Positions 23,199 through 33,262 of a stretch of 64,000 bases of DNA are shown piece after piece; the first letter of the stretch is position 1; every line of letters begins with the position of its first letter. The DNA lies in assembly GCA_036245805.1 (NCBI GenBank), contig BTRK01000005.1, positions 30,361,469-30,425,468 on the forward strand, given 5' to 3'. Source of the stretch: Pristionchus mayeri. Its lineage: Eukaryota > Nematoda > Chromadorea > Rhabditida > Neodiplogasteridae. Under the pieces are notes generated by a model that saw nothing but the letters and a program-made list of their open reading frames with translations, searched no databases and was not told the DNA's origin. Both the position numbers and the translations under genes were made by a program.

Positions 23199-26100
23199 AT
23201 GACTGACTTGGTACAACCTCCACCTATGCCTCTTCCCGATATTGCAGCTGCAGATAGCGATGCGGCTGCGGGAAAATATGATTTGAGAATGACGCTTGCG
23301 AAGATAATCGAGGTGAGCAAGAACATTTTCGACGATTCTCCATCGAGTTGACTTATTAATTAGTTATATATAACTAATTAATAAGTATTATATATAACTA
23401 ATTAATAAGTATTACTAATTAATAATATATTATCATGGTATCGTCGTTTCTCGGGCGTAGACATATTAATAATAATATTATTATTAGAACGTCATGATAG
23501 AATCATTAAGCATCTGCAACAAATGCACCAATCGGCTCTCTCCGAGGATTGGACGGCTGATCTCCGATCTTCTATGCAGCCTCTCTTCTGTCCTAAGACT
23601 AAGCAGATGCAGAGACCCTCTGACATCTGTGCTGCTGAGATAGCCGTGCAACTGGGGGAACTGGAGAAGAGAGTGCCTGCGGAATTGAAGGAGCTGCTAC
23701 TGAAGCTGTCGAAGAAACAACGTGGAAAAGTTGTGGCCGACATTTGGCAGGATGTAATGGCTATTTTTGGAATTCTGTATATACCCTCTCGTTTTCTGGA
23801 TTCTCCCCAATAACATGTATAATAATAGATACAGGGCAAATGCTAATTCAACATATCTTGATTTTGCAGAATTCTGCATGGTTTCCCCTTCACAGCATCA
23901 TTACTTAGTTCGGAACTCTTCTCGTAAGTTAAACGTGAATTATATTAAATGATTCAAAGTATCGGAAAGGATGATATTTATACAAAATTGTGTGTATTGC
24001 AGACTTCCGAAGCACAGAAGAAGGCTAGCAAAGCAGTTCAACTCTCTGTTCGCTTAGCGTTAGACGACAAGTACGAGGTTCGTTTTTTTGGGGGGTGACA
24101 ATTGCAAAAACGACAATTGCACAACTCGTTGCCGTTCGCGTGAGAGTAAGTCTCGGAACTTGGGAGTCGTATCATTGTACATAGTATGTGCTCCTCTACA
24201 TTTGCATGCAGAAGTCTTGTTACCAGGCGATCATGAGTTTTACTCTTCAACAACGACCAGGGGTTCATGGTCCAAAATTGAGAATTTTAGTTGAAAATAA
24301 TAGCTAGATAAACATAGAGTACCGTAACCAGTCGATATTCCAGTACCCCAAAATCTACTGTATCCTAGTATATTGGGTATCGATTGGTTACGGCATTTGG
24401 TGTTTACCTAGACAGAATTTTCTACTCTAAATCTCAATTTTGGACCATGAACCCCTGGTCGTTGTTGAAGAGTAAAACTCATGATCGCCTGGTAACAAAA
24501 CTTCTACATGCAAATGTAGAGGAGCACATACTAATTACAATATACAACTCCCAGGTTCCGAGACTTACTCTCAAGCGAACGGCAACGAGTTGTGCAATTG
24601 TCGTTTTTGCAATTGTCACCCCCCCCCCCCGTTTTTTTCCTGTTTTTGCATTTTAAATGTATTTTTTGTACCATTTTCATATTGTTTTCAGCAAATGCCG
24701 GAATTCTTTTTTTCAGATATATTGGCGCTATTGCAACAACTCGGATTCTGAAGATGAAGAAGATGGTGAGAAATCTGAGAGTGATGAGGAATCTACGGAA
24801 TCTGATGAGGAACATGAAGTGGAAGTGAAAGACTCTGAGGTGGAATCCGAAGATGGTTTGGATCTCAAATGCTGGATTACTCAACGAGCAATTGCCATGA
24901 TAACTATGCTCGATGAGCATGACAACAGGGAAGAGTACGATGAGTACCTATCTCCGAAGCAATTCCTCCTACAAGCAAAGGATTCAACAAGAGAAGATAT
25001 CAATGAATCTCCCATTTCATTCGATCGAGTTGCTCTAATCAAACAGGTACATCTAATCGTTTCACTTGTTCAATCAAATTGTCATTTGAGCAACTGAAAG
25101 GATCAACTCGTTTGATGAAACACTTCGCGACTCCTTCCCAAATCATAAAATGGGAGTATTTTAGCCCTCTTTCGGATATTGACTACTACGAACATAAGAA
25201 TGATGAAACCTCGTCAGAAATGTCGGAGATCATTCATTTGATTCTTAGAGTTATCGAAAGGTTTCCTAACGAGCTGTTGCATGAGTTGAAAGAACTGGAT
25301 CTCAAGCATTTCGCAACTGTGATTGTATTCGAATGGATGGAAAACGTTGCTAATGAGGCAATGAATCAGGTATATGCTACCTGTTAGGATGAAAATTTGA
25401 AGAATGTTATTTTGTTCTTTATAAAAAATTTCACGTCGCAGGTCTTTTGGTGTTCGTCCGGAATGCTGTATGCTCTACTGAAAGTTTGCCGAGTGGCCTC
25501 GATACTTCCAGAAAAAGTAAAAACATTCACAATTACAGAGAAATTGCACATTTATTACAGGTCAGGGAAGTCATCAAGGAGGCTGTCAACAAACACTATG
25601 ATCTGATTGAACAGAAACTAGTAGACTATGAATTGAATCGCCATAATTGTTCGACCTACTTTGCGAAATTTGAAGAACTCATCTTTCAATACAATTCGAG
25701 GGTGCAATTGCTATGTCCATGAGTTATTCCTGGGCTGAATCCTTTTTGCAGAGTCCGACAGAACGAAGAGCTGCTAAAGAACTGGAAAACAAGATGCTAC
25801 AGTATGTATCTTATAATAAGCTCGACGCTTTTGTCGATATTATGATTCATGACGATTATGGTGCGATATCGTTTTTATTCGACTTTCCGGATGAAAAAAG
25901 ATCATATGAAGAGCGAAAGCAGCATGAGAAGAAAAAAGTCATCGCTGAACGTGCAAAACTAATCGAGAATTTCAAAATACTCGAGAAAATGACGCTGTAC
26001 TCCTCCAATATGGAGCCCATCCAGCTAGAAATCGAGGCCAAGCTACATCTCTATTTTGAGAATTCATCAGAAAAGAGAGTGGAAAAAGTAATGAAAATGG

Positions 26101-26758
26101 AGATTTCAAACATTTCCGAGGATTTGTATTACGATTGGATTAACCGTGCCGAGAAGGAACAGAGAAAGGGGAAGAAAATGTTGAAGATGAGTGATTCGGG
26201 GATGGTTAAGGTAAGGAATTTGAATACGATATGTTGATTATTCGTTACTCATTTCAATTTTCAGAAACGGCCGCCAGCCAAATGTTCTTCTCTAGAACTG
26301 ATCACTCTTCTATTCTTGGATGTCGTTGTCTGGGATCGGATGACCACCGTAAGTAAAATTTAAAAAATATATACGTTTTCAAGGAACCTTATAATATTTA
26401 TTAAATTTTGCAGTTAACGGAGGATCTGAAATGTCTCCAGATCTGTAAATCATCCGATCTAGCCGATATTGATGCTGCAAACAACAATAATTACGATCTG
26501 ATTACAAAGCGGGATTTCAAAGGAGCTGATGAAAAGTTGGAAGAAGGGATAGAAGAGAAAGCTGCGGCGATTGCTCAGTTGGGACTTGCGAAGCTCGGTC
26601 CTGTGCTCGAATATTTGGAGGAACCAGAGGCCCCTGAGGCAATCGTTGTTGTCTCAGCCAAGGACAATAGGGAACTAAAATATACCAATGCAAGTGTCGA
26701 ACTGAAACTACCTTCCCCATCGATCGCAAGAAAAGAAGAACTGCTGTCGATTGTATAA
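23199..26758 (+). CDS. unrecognised protein with acidic Ser/Glu stretch
   Basis: Proposed exons 23199-23312, about 23511-23753, 24003-24077, 24717-25046, 25091-25369, 25442-25516, 25561-25701, 25752-26210, 26265-26348, 26414-26758. All are phase 0 and total 2145 nt (714 aa). The N terminus is Pro/Ala-rich. A very acidic run (SEDEEDGEKSESDEESTESD) lies near the middle. Two segments look like copies of one helical unit: KRVPAELKELLLKLSKKQRG (23.7 kb) and IERFPNELLHELKELDLKHF (25.3 kb). A long charged helical stretch follows at 25.9-26.1 kb. I recognise no domain. The start of exon 2 and the acceptor of exon 4 (24717 or an alternative at 24692) are uncertain. An optional 54-nt exon at 23870-23923 would add an in-frame stop. 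Introns host a LINE tail and a foldback element. Confidence 0.65.
23433..23487 (+). mobile_element. 5'-truncated tail of the CR1-like LINE
   Basis: ATGGTATCGTCG, then CTCGGGCGTAGA, then ATT repeats match the 3' end of the LINE at 15.07-15.12 kb. The preceding 23365-23430 is an AT-rich palindromic stretch built from TAACTAATTAATAAGTAT units. Confidence 0.75.
24090..24630. repeat. foldback element in an intron, arms of about 230 bp
   Basis: GGGGGGTGACAATTGC at the left is mirrored by GCAATTGTCACCCCCC at the right. The arms share GTTTTACTCTTCAACAACGA and other long blocks. The loop near 24330-24370 is not paired. It lies wholly within an intron of the unrecognised acidic-protein gene. Confidence 0.9.
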
Positions 26759-27300
26759 GAATTTTGTGTAAATCCCACGTATTCCATTTATTCCTTTATT
26801 TGATAATTTGAATCATGATCGCCTTTGATAATTATTGTATTTATTTTGCTTACATTTCGAATTACTTTTACCTTTCATTTTGGGCTATTTTGTTGCCCAA
26901 TGAAGTGATAAATGTTAACTTGTAAGTGCACATGTTCATGCCAGGATTTTTATGAGGTATTGATTAGTGAATCACTAATAGTTATCATGAAAAAGTCATA
27001 TTTAGAACCATCAGGAATACGTTCACATCTTCATTGAAAGGCCTAATGCCACAAGATGAGTAGCACTTTCGCAAGAATTGTTGATTAGACAGCACAGTCT
27101 TTCATAACTCGTGCTACGTATTTTTCAGTATACACATGTTGTACATGTTGCATTTTATTCATTAAAATCCAACATGAGTAAACAATGGTGCGAGAGATAA
27201 TGCATATTCGGAAAGTTTAAGCGGATTGGAAAAGGGTGAAATCATACTGATATTAAGAAACATTAATCGGAACTATACAAATCTGGAGAATAATCGGGGT
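26759..27300. other. convergent intergenic region
   Basis: It holds the 3' ends of two convergent genes. A short palindrome GATTAGTGAATCACTAATA lies at about 26962-26980. No gene is seen. Confidence 0.35.
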
Positions 27301-30300
27301 TCACATGTTGTATTCTCCATCGGACTCCATCTTCTCATGCTCGATCTGCACGAGATCGTTCTCGTATGCATACTTCTCAACAGCATCGATCTTCTTCACT
27401 CTGTAGTTTCCCACTTGGGCTTCAACAGCATTCACATTGGTAGGCATAATGAGAGAAACCTTGAGACCCCAGTTGATGAAGTACTGGAAAGAAAAATTTT
27501 AGTAAAAGCATATTATCAATGCGGAAATAACTTCAAATTCCTTACCTTTGCCATGTCCTCCATTTGGCCGAGGGAGATCTTGGTTTCCTTATCTCTGATA
27601 TGGAGGTATCGGCACTTTCTGCTCAGGATCTCACGGATGTCCGAGAGGTAGAGAGAACCCTTGCTAAGGGGACCTCCGATCCATATCGAATCAGTGAGAT
27701 TAGCCAATTGAACGAGGAAGGAGATCAAGTCTGAAAAAAACAATAGCTAGAATAATACTGAGGATGAGAAATTAGAGAGTAGCGGGTAAAAATACTTTGT
27801 TAGTGCGTAAGCCCGATAAAGACTCACCCTTTGTCGGCTCCAGTCTCTCGACTCCGACCTTGGAAGGTCTTGCGATTCTCACGAACTCGAGCCAATGCGC
27901 GCTGAATTTATGCAATTATTACTAGCTACTGAAGTTTTAATTAATATTTTTGAAGTCATGATCTGCCGAAACTCACAATTGATCGGCGGAATATTCGGGT
28001 TTCTGGCTGATTGTTAGCTGCTTCACAGTTGCACATTCGAGAAAATATGAAATTGAGAGCAGTCCTTCCTCGACTTTGACGTAATCAAAGTCAGTGCGAA
28101 TGGCAAGTGGCTTGAGCCAGTCGAGGAAAGTCGCCCTCTTGTCAGAATCAACGTCGAAACTGATGCAACGCTGGAAATTATTGATGATGAATACAATCGG
28201 AATGAGCAAGAAAGACTAAATAGTGAAATAACTCTTACATCGTGAGTGGTAAGTTTGTCGACGGATAAGTTGAGAACAGAGAAGGAAGCACGGAGATATT
28301 CAAGCCAATGGAAGTGATCCACTTGCGAAGCGAAGTAAAAAGTCATTCTATCATCGTTTGAGAGAGGAAGGGTCTTCAAAGAGTGAATTACACATTTGCT
28401 ATGTTCTTTTTTGTTTACTACCTCAACTCGGAAAGACGAAACTTGGATGCGCTGGTAAGGCGCAATTCTCTTGAGAATAGCCTGCATACGCCTGAAGTCG
28501 TTCGCCTTTTCCTGCTTCTGGAAGTTCTTCAGCTCGTCAATGGCAGACACCATCAGGGCGTCGATCATTGCTCCCTCTGAGTGGGTCGTCGACTCAGTTG
28601 CAGCAGGCTCTCCTTGCTGCAGTTCCTCAGTATGCGACTCGGTCGCAAGAGTGACTGTGAGATGGACACAGGGAGGCTGGCTGGAACTGCAAATAAGAGT
28701 GTTACAAGGGTTCATATGATAGGGATGACTCTAGTAACACACCTTCTCTTTGCCTGATCAATCGCCTGGAAGATATCGTGCGAAGTCTCCACAAGGACAG
28801 TGAAATCATCAACTGAAAGTTGAGAAGTAAATATCAATAGATAAATATTTTTCACGACACGAAAAAAGAGAGTAGCGCGAGACTAACAAGTTTCGTAAGA
28901 ATACGATTGCTAAGATGGTGATTAAACGAACTAGTTCATAATAAGAATATGCTTCTCAACGAACCGTTCCAGTAGAGTTTGAAAGAGTCCTTCTGTATAA
29001 TCTTGGCTACACTCGCCTTGACCTCATTAAAAATCTGCTCATCGCGATCAATATGGGCGAATCTGGAACAATTTTGCATGCGCAATTGTGAGCAATAATT
29101 TAGAAGGGTGTAATTATTATTTAAATTACCTGTGCTTCCTCCCATTGAATTCGAGCTTGAAATGCACAGCCGTGTTTGATCTGAAAGATAAAATATTTGA
29201 GCTAAGTAATTTGTTGTTTTAAAAGCATGTGATTATTAAAACTCACTATCTTCTCAATGAGCAAGTATTATGGAATATAATTGTTTACCTCGCACTCTCC
29301 ACTCTCCTTCCGAAGCCCAGTGCGAATGTAGAGTGCTCAATCTGCAATAACTATGCTGAGATCTTCCCAATTAGTCATTATTATTTAAAACTCTCAAATA
29401 AATATGCAGTACCAAAATATAAGAAGGAGTAGTACAGTACCTTAAGCTGTGTGACAGCGCTGTTCTTATACGCACGAACAGCGTAGAATTCCGTGTAGGG
29501 AAGAGTGAAACGGAGGGATGAGGAAGAGGGAGAAGATCCCTCGGAGAAAAAGCTCTTCACGATGGTGAGCACCGGACGATACTTGCACATTGGAACCAGG
29601 CAGATCTACAGAATAAGTGATATTTTATGATTCCCAAAATGGGTTGTGTGGTAGCTAATTGTTGCCAACTCATAGATTTTCTTGGAAATTCGAGTGATCA
29701 AAATGGAAACTAACATCGGACGACCAGCCACTCTCGTTGTCGACGAGCTTCACCTTATTGAAACGAACAGGAGAGGTCATCCATTCCGACCCCTTCATTA
29801 CTCCATCCTGAAATGTGCTCGATTAATGGTGAGCCTTATTTCGATTGGATATTGCAACTTACATGATGAGCAACAGATCTGGCTTCATTTCTCTCTTTCA
29901 CTTCACCTGCTGGTACCCATTGTTTGCCTACGTACTTGTACCTGAAAGAACGAAGAAATCACTCAACGCATTATTCGGTTTCCCTAATTTTGCAATCATA
30001 CCTGATACCATCGACTCTCTCCATGTGGAGAAAGAGCGAGTAGTCTTCATTCTCGTCCAATCCCTCGATCACGAAATCCAGTGTGGGGAACATCTTCCTG
30101 AAATCATTTGATTTATGATGTAATCTAGACTTTTGATGGAGTACGAAGTGGTGTGAAGATGAGACTAACCTTCCACTCTGTGTGATCACCATCTCTGTTG
30201 GGCAGTTGTTGAACTGCTGCCAGAGAGTCTCATTGGCAAGCAAAACTTTCACTGCTTTAGCTCCACTGTTCGTATCACATTCCTGTCTGAATCCTTTAGC

Positions 30301-31558
30301 GAACGGATTATAGTCGATCTAAAACAAATCAATTGTTGGTAGCATAGTAAAATAACAGTAATCATTCAGAGCATAAGGATGATTGTTTCTAATAGTACCT
30401 TGAGCTGAGTGATTGCGTTGTTCAAATATGAGTGAACTGCGATGAATTCCGTGAAGGGTAGAGTGAATCGCTGGAATGTGATTGAAGTTAATTACCAAAA
30501 TTAGAGCAAATGTTTTTATCGTAAGTCCAAAGTTCAAATCTTGACAAAGTGTTCGCCCCCCAGAATATTTTCTAATGCGCCAGTCCACCTATTGGAAAAA
30601 AGGCTAATCAAAGTAGGAACGAACCTGCAGCATATCATCGGAGTAGAAGGGGTCAGAGAAGTGGCACTTCATGATGGTGATTACGGGACGATACTTGCAC
30701 ATCGGAATGAGAGGGATCTGAATAGGCGGAGTAAATCGACTTTTTAGAAAAATGTGTTTAGGATATGGCATCCGTTCGGTACAGTAAACATTCACTTCCC
30801 TACTTATGCAGTTTTTTGCAAAGATCAACATCCTTCCTTCATACAGCTTAATAATAATAACAGCGAAATGCGTGAAGGGAAACTGACATTTCCGGATCCA
30901 TTTTCAGTTAGCTTCACTCTGTGGAAGGAGACGGGCGTAGACATCCAGGCCGATCCCTTCATTGCTCCCGCCTGAAGGAAATGTCGTTCAGAGATGATAT
31001 GTCTAGGGTTCAGTTAATGAAATGAGAGGTTACATACATGATGGGGAACCATCTTGCCCTCCTTGATCTCGACCGTCTCTCCAGTGGGCTCCCAGTTGCC
31101 ATCGACGAACTTGTATCTAAAGTTGAACGACGGTTAGGGAGGCCATTGAATGGAGCAATTATGATCGTTTAATGCATCGGGTCATAGAATAGATGCAGCG
31201 GTCTTACCTGTTCTCATCGACTCTCTCCATGTGGAGGAAGATCGCGTAGACTTGGTTCTCGTCCAGTCCCTCGATCATGCACTGGAGCGAAGGGAACATC
31301 CGCCTGGAAAGACTTTTATCACTCAACATTAATGAAGGCTTTGCCCTTATTATGTTTCTAGAACGATATTTCCCACCATAACATTTTTCAGTTCGATAAA
31401 AACAGAAGGAAACAGTGGTACGGATTGGGCGTAAGTGGAGGGAAAGCATAAACCGACCGCCCACTTTGCGTGATGACCATCTCGGTGGTTTCGTTGTTGA
31501 ATTGACGCCAGATTGACTCATCGGAGAGTCGAACAGTCACTGATTCAGTGAACGGCAT
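27301..31558 (-). CDS. tandem T-box / PB1 fusion protein
   Basis: Twenty exons read down from 31558: 31458-31558, 31208-31303, 31038-31116, 30888-30971, 30625-30717, 30399-30470, 30170-30318, 30002-30097, 29863-29941, 29715-29807, 29441-29605, 29289-29341, 29130-29180, 28965-29062, 28743-28812, 28239-28686, 27977-28170, 27828-27901, 27546-27730, 27301-27483 (2463 nt, 820 aa). Residues about 5-190 form a T-box: TEMVITQSGRRMFP, IEGLDENQVYAIFLHMERVD, GSAWMSTPVSFHRVKLTENG, MCKYRPVITI, FTEFIAVHSYLNNAITQLKI, NPFAKGFR. A second T-box (about 195-385) repeats these elements. A PB1 domain (about 390-480) follows with HFKLEFNGRKHRF and YWNVDDFTVLVETSHDI. The C-terminal 340 residues match the non-T-box genes at 33.3, 38.1 and 46.3 kb (LISFLVQLANLTDSIWIGG, EILSRKCRYLHIRDKETKIS). 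It is probably a nuclear DNA-binding regulator. Start chosen at 31558, eight bases after an acceptor (CCTCATTCAG). Confidence 0.88.
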
Positions 31559-31844
31559 ACTCGAGTCTGAATGAGGTAAACGTACGATCTAATTCATTTC
31601 AGCGAGGTGGTCAAATGATATTCATACAACTGATACAACATTGAATGATGAGCTAGATTAGGTATTTGTGCATGAACGGACTATCTTCCACTAGATATGC
31701 GGGGGGGAGGGAATTTTTTTTTTTAATTTTAAAAATTTGGGAGGCCAAACGATGAAGGATGAAATGAAGGATAATGCTGGGAATAGGCGGGGGGGGGGGG
31801 GGGGGTTACAGGGAGAGAAGGAGCTAATGCCAGATCAGGAGATT

Positions 31845-32012
31845 TGTGATTGAATAAAGTATTCGGGACTCAGATGGACTCGGAAATATTGAATATGCGA
31901 CGCGATAAGCATTTTCGAAATCCCACCACAAAGATGGAGAACTAGATGTTTAAAAATTAACGCCTGATAACTACTGTAGATGTGAGGAGAACAGAGTAAA
32001 GCCACTGGGTGG
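31845..32012 (-). promoter_or_regulatory. PB1-family upstream module before the T-box fusion gene
   Basis: On the minus strand, CCCAGTGGCTTTACTCTGTT lies at about 31991-32010, TTTCGAAAAT at 31911-31920 and ATACTTTATTCAATCA at about 31850-31865. Order and spacing match the other modules (first to second motif about 80 bp, first to last about 140 bp), but the motifs are more diverged. A 17-G tract lies nearby at 31789-31805. Confidence 0.5.
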
Positions 32013-32369
32013 TTGGCCTAGAGGGACTACAGAAGGTTGTCCAACAATCTTTCAAATTATCGTCATTGAGAAATGATTTAATTTGGACTAATACAACATC
32101 TATTTCCTATCCATTTGATTCTACCTTATACAATCGAGGATCGACGAATAGTGCTTCCGCAATGAATATTCTTTAAAATTATTCAATTATCAAATATCGA
32201 TCAGGTCCTTTTTAAACGGGGGGAGCAGAATATTCACTTGTGTAAGCTGTTTTTGCTCTTTGCATTTTCATTCTACAATCATGGGAATTCGTGAGTCATC
32301 TGCGATATATAAGAACATATTAAATGCGAACAAAATAGCACTATAAACACTTCTCTTCTGGTACTTGCA

Positions 32370-32953
32370 ATGTACAACGGTAAGTCCATGTTTGGTTTTG
32401 TCTGTGCTAAATAAATCCTCCAAGTACTCATTCTTCTCCTCCTGGCACTTCTCCCTTCATCACACGCCGGGGTTGGTGATCTTTTATCTCCTTGTATCTG
32501 AGGACTTTTGTAGGAGTGTGAGTGGCTAGGCCACGCCCCCTTCTGCGGGTCGCACAGCTGCTCCAGTGGCACTCACGAGATCATGAGGGCTTCAGACGAC
32601 CCGAGTCACACTCGCACAGAGTTCGGAAAGTATGGGAATTCGTTGATATTTCTATGTATGATAACGAGACGATCACGATGAGGACCTTTAGGGTGAAAAC
32701 CAAACTATTCATCTTCACCATTATTATTACAGAACACGTTATGGCAATGTGGTAACTAACATTGAGAACAGTAAAAAGAATGCTCTATTTTTTGGTTATC
32801 ATCACGCCTTGTGCCGAGAGCGTTATCAAGAAACCAAATTGGCAATATCTTGCTTTCTGCTACTAATTACCCAATTGTCCACTTCGCAGTAGTTGCTGGA
32901 TGGGCAGCAGGAAGACTCTCTGCTGCAAGAATGGATTCAACGGAGAACCATGA
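32370..32953 (+). CDS. small secreted Cys-rich protein with CxWxGxAPFC motif
   Basis: Exons 32370-32379, 32425-32471, 32514-32629 and 32890-32953 (237 nt, 78 aa). A signal peptide (MYNVLILLLLALLPSSHAG) is split over the first two exons. The mature part begins ECEWLGHAPFCGSHSC and ends SCWMGSRKTLCCKNG. This matches a pattern I know from secreted nematode proteins: Cys-x-Trp-x-Gly-x-Ala-Pro-Phe-Cys at the start and Ser-Cys, Gly, Leu-Cys-Cys at the end. All phases agree. Function is unknown; such proteins are usually extracellular. Reading past 32629 without splicing gives an alternative short C terminus with fewer Cys, which I consider less likely. Confidence 0.72.
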
Positions 32954-33262
32954 GCAGAGAACAGAATTTATACGTCCGACGACTTCGTCACCTAACCTGA
33001 TACAGCTACTTATTTATGCTCGTTGTCTATAAAATCTTGTTTGTGAACGAATTTTGTATTCGAAAACTCGCAAATGAAAATTTATATTCGTGATTAGATT
33101 GTTAATAGGCAAAAGATTTATTGAAACCAATCAACAGCCAATCTGAAAAACAGATGGAACGGAAGAACATTGAACGAAACGGAACGAAGAAAACTGAGAG
33201 AAATGTGTTGGCAATATTTAGTCAGTTGTCGATTGCGAGCTGAATGGGGCAGATCTCGTGGT
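32954..33262. other. convergent 3' region
   Basis: It holds the 3' flank of the secreted protein gene and the 3' UTR of the PB1 gene on the minus strand. No additional gene is seen. Confidence 0.35.

Noticed and set aside
24657..24716. Exon extension using the acceptor at 24691 of the acidic-protein gene
   Set aside because: It reads plausibly for about 19 codons (QMPEFFFSDILALLQQLGF) but then meets a stop before the acidic run; it needs a frameshift, so I kept the acceptor at 24716.
32733..32892. Alternative last exon of the secreted Cys-rich gene (acceptor at 32732)
   Set aside because: It is in phase, but using the acceptor at 32889 restores the expected SCWMG...LCC ending, which is far more family-like.
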